Origin: Vibrio sp. CB1-14
GTDB taxonomy: Bacteria > Pseudomonadota > Gammaproteobacteria > Enterobacterales > Vibrionaceae
NCBI RefSeq assembly: GCF_040412085.2
Contig: NZ_CP115921.1
Span: 868,001-932,000, forward strand
Length of the DNA stretch: 64,000 nt
Direction of reading: 5' to 3'
Shown: positions 63,474 through 64,000 of the stretch, piece by piece
Layout: each line of letters opens with the position of its first letter
How positions within the stretch are numbered: the stretch's first letter is position 1
Made by a program: the position numbers and the translations under genes
The notes under the pieces: model-generated
What the model saw: the letters and a program-made list of their open reading frames with translations, nothing else
What the model was told of the DNA's origin: nothing
The model's database searches: none

Positions 63474-63874
63474 CGATTTTGAGGAATCACAAGTTCACTG
63501 AAACCTGTGGTGGGGTCGTACTCACGAGTAAATACGTTATCGGTGTAGTTGTGGATAATTAGTTCTACTGTCGTGTCGACAATACACCCTTCTAAAAGAT
63601 GGCCACCGAGCACCTCACCAGTGCGAGTAGCGACTGAGAGGTGTACATGTTGATGTGAAGCCGTGAGTGTCCCCATCACTGATACAATCTCGAAAGAACC
63701 CTCTAAAGTGATAGTTTCCTCCGCTCCAGCAAGTCTAAGGGTCGCTTTGGTTAAACAACCGACACAAGAGGCAATGGTACCTGCATTCAGTTCTAGTTGA
63801 TCGACGACGTCTCTAATAGCCAGCTTTAGATCTGTTCCACGCTGGAGTCGTACTGCAAACGGTAATACTGACAT
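63470..63874 (-). CDS. PCC/DUF296-domain protein
   Basis: A 134-residue protein formed by a single PCC (plants and prokaryotes conserved, DUF296) domain: R-L-Q-R-G-T-D-L near the start, S-C-V-G-C-L-T-K-A-T-L-R, E-I-V-S-V-M-G-T-L, H-V-H-L-S-V-A and G-G-H-L-L-E-G-C-I. In plants the domain accompanies AT-hooks; free-standing bacterial forms are of unclear role. The clustered H-V-H and G-H residues could bind metal. The ATG at 63874 is preferred; a TTG at 63889 would add five residues. It is convergent with the LysR gene and overlaps it by four bases. Confidence 0.85.
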   Translation of the reverse strand: MSVLPFAVRLQRGTDLKLAIRDVVDQLELNAGTIASCVGCLTKATLRLAGAEETITLEGSFEIVSVMGTLTASHQHVHLSVATRTGEVLGGHLLEGCIVDTTVELIIHNYTDNVFTREYDPTTGFSELVIPQNR

Positions 63875-64000
63875 TTTGTTGGATTCCAATTCTAGTGAAA
63901 GCTCTATTCTCCGATATCAATGTTAATCTTACATCACAAAATTCATTTCAATTAGAGTAAAAATTCAATCTCCGGTCTATGGTTACAGATCAGCATTCAA

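Overview
The window looks like chromosomal DNA of a marine gammaproteobacterium, most likely Vibrio or a close relative. The sialic-acid locus (two nanM genes, nanR of the RpiR type, nanA, a TRAP transporter, then divergent nanE-nanK-nagA) has the gene order I know from Vibrio. The class I PHA synthase with a phasin, the GH19 chitinase, the VCBS-repeat type I-secreted adhesin and the SigZ-like sigma factor also fit that group. No rRNA, tRNA, CRISPR array, insertion sequence or prophage was seen. These assignments rest on reading the translated sequence; no database search was run.

Layout. 1-5195: 3' part of a giant VCBS-repeat adhesin. 5259-15461: sialic-acid uptake and catabolism, with divergent operons facing out of a 249-bp control region. 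15563-16780: SstT serine/threonine symporter. 17051-23856: polyhydroxyalkanoate and fatty-acid block (phaP-phaC-phaJ on the minus strand; a PsrA-like regulator, FadE-type dehydrogenase and hotdog thioesterase on the plus strand), with PsrA-like boxes on both sides of the divergent region. 24041-27732: two exported spondin-domain proteins followed by a two-component system. 27804-30766: an RsgA-type GTPase paralogue behind a structured leader with a 16-codon ORF, then a copper-delivery set (PCuAC, SCO, a membrane-anchored unknown). 30983-34670: secreted EndoU-like nuclease with a small acidic neighbour, a SigZ-like sigma factor and a divergent UvrB paralogue. 34912-49628: galactoside utilisation (GH36 alpha-galactosidase, LacI-type regulator, ABC transporter, LacZ, GalT, GalK, GalM) with two GalR-like operators. 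49635-57849: bicupin protein, then a copper/silver efflux operon (Cys/His-rich CopL-like protein, outer-membrane factor, CusB-like adaptor with two fused CusF-like domains, CusA-like pump, cupredoxin) behind a MerR/CueR-type promoter. 58006-63874: small unknown proteins, GH19 chitinase, EamA transporter, LysR regulator and a PCC/DUF296 protein.

How the genes work together. Sialic acid enters through SiaPQM after NanM mutarotation. NanA, NanK, NanE and NagA then convert it to GlcN-6-P, and NanR probably senses the flux. The galactose block imports a galactoside, splits alpha- and beta-linkages in the cytoplasm and feeds galactose to the Leloir pathway; galE is not in the window. PhaJ can divert beta-oxidation intermediates to PhaC, so polymer storage may be tied to the neighbouring PsrA/FadE unit.

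The most unusual signal is the leader of the RsgA paralogue (28857-29066). It has a short ORF with a strong ribosome-binding site, mutually exclusive stems and a sequestered Shine-Dalgarno, the layout of a translational attenuator.
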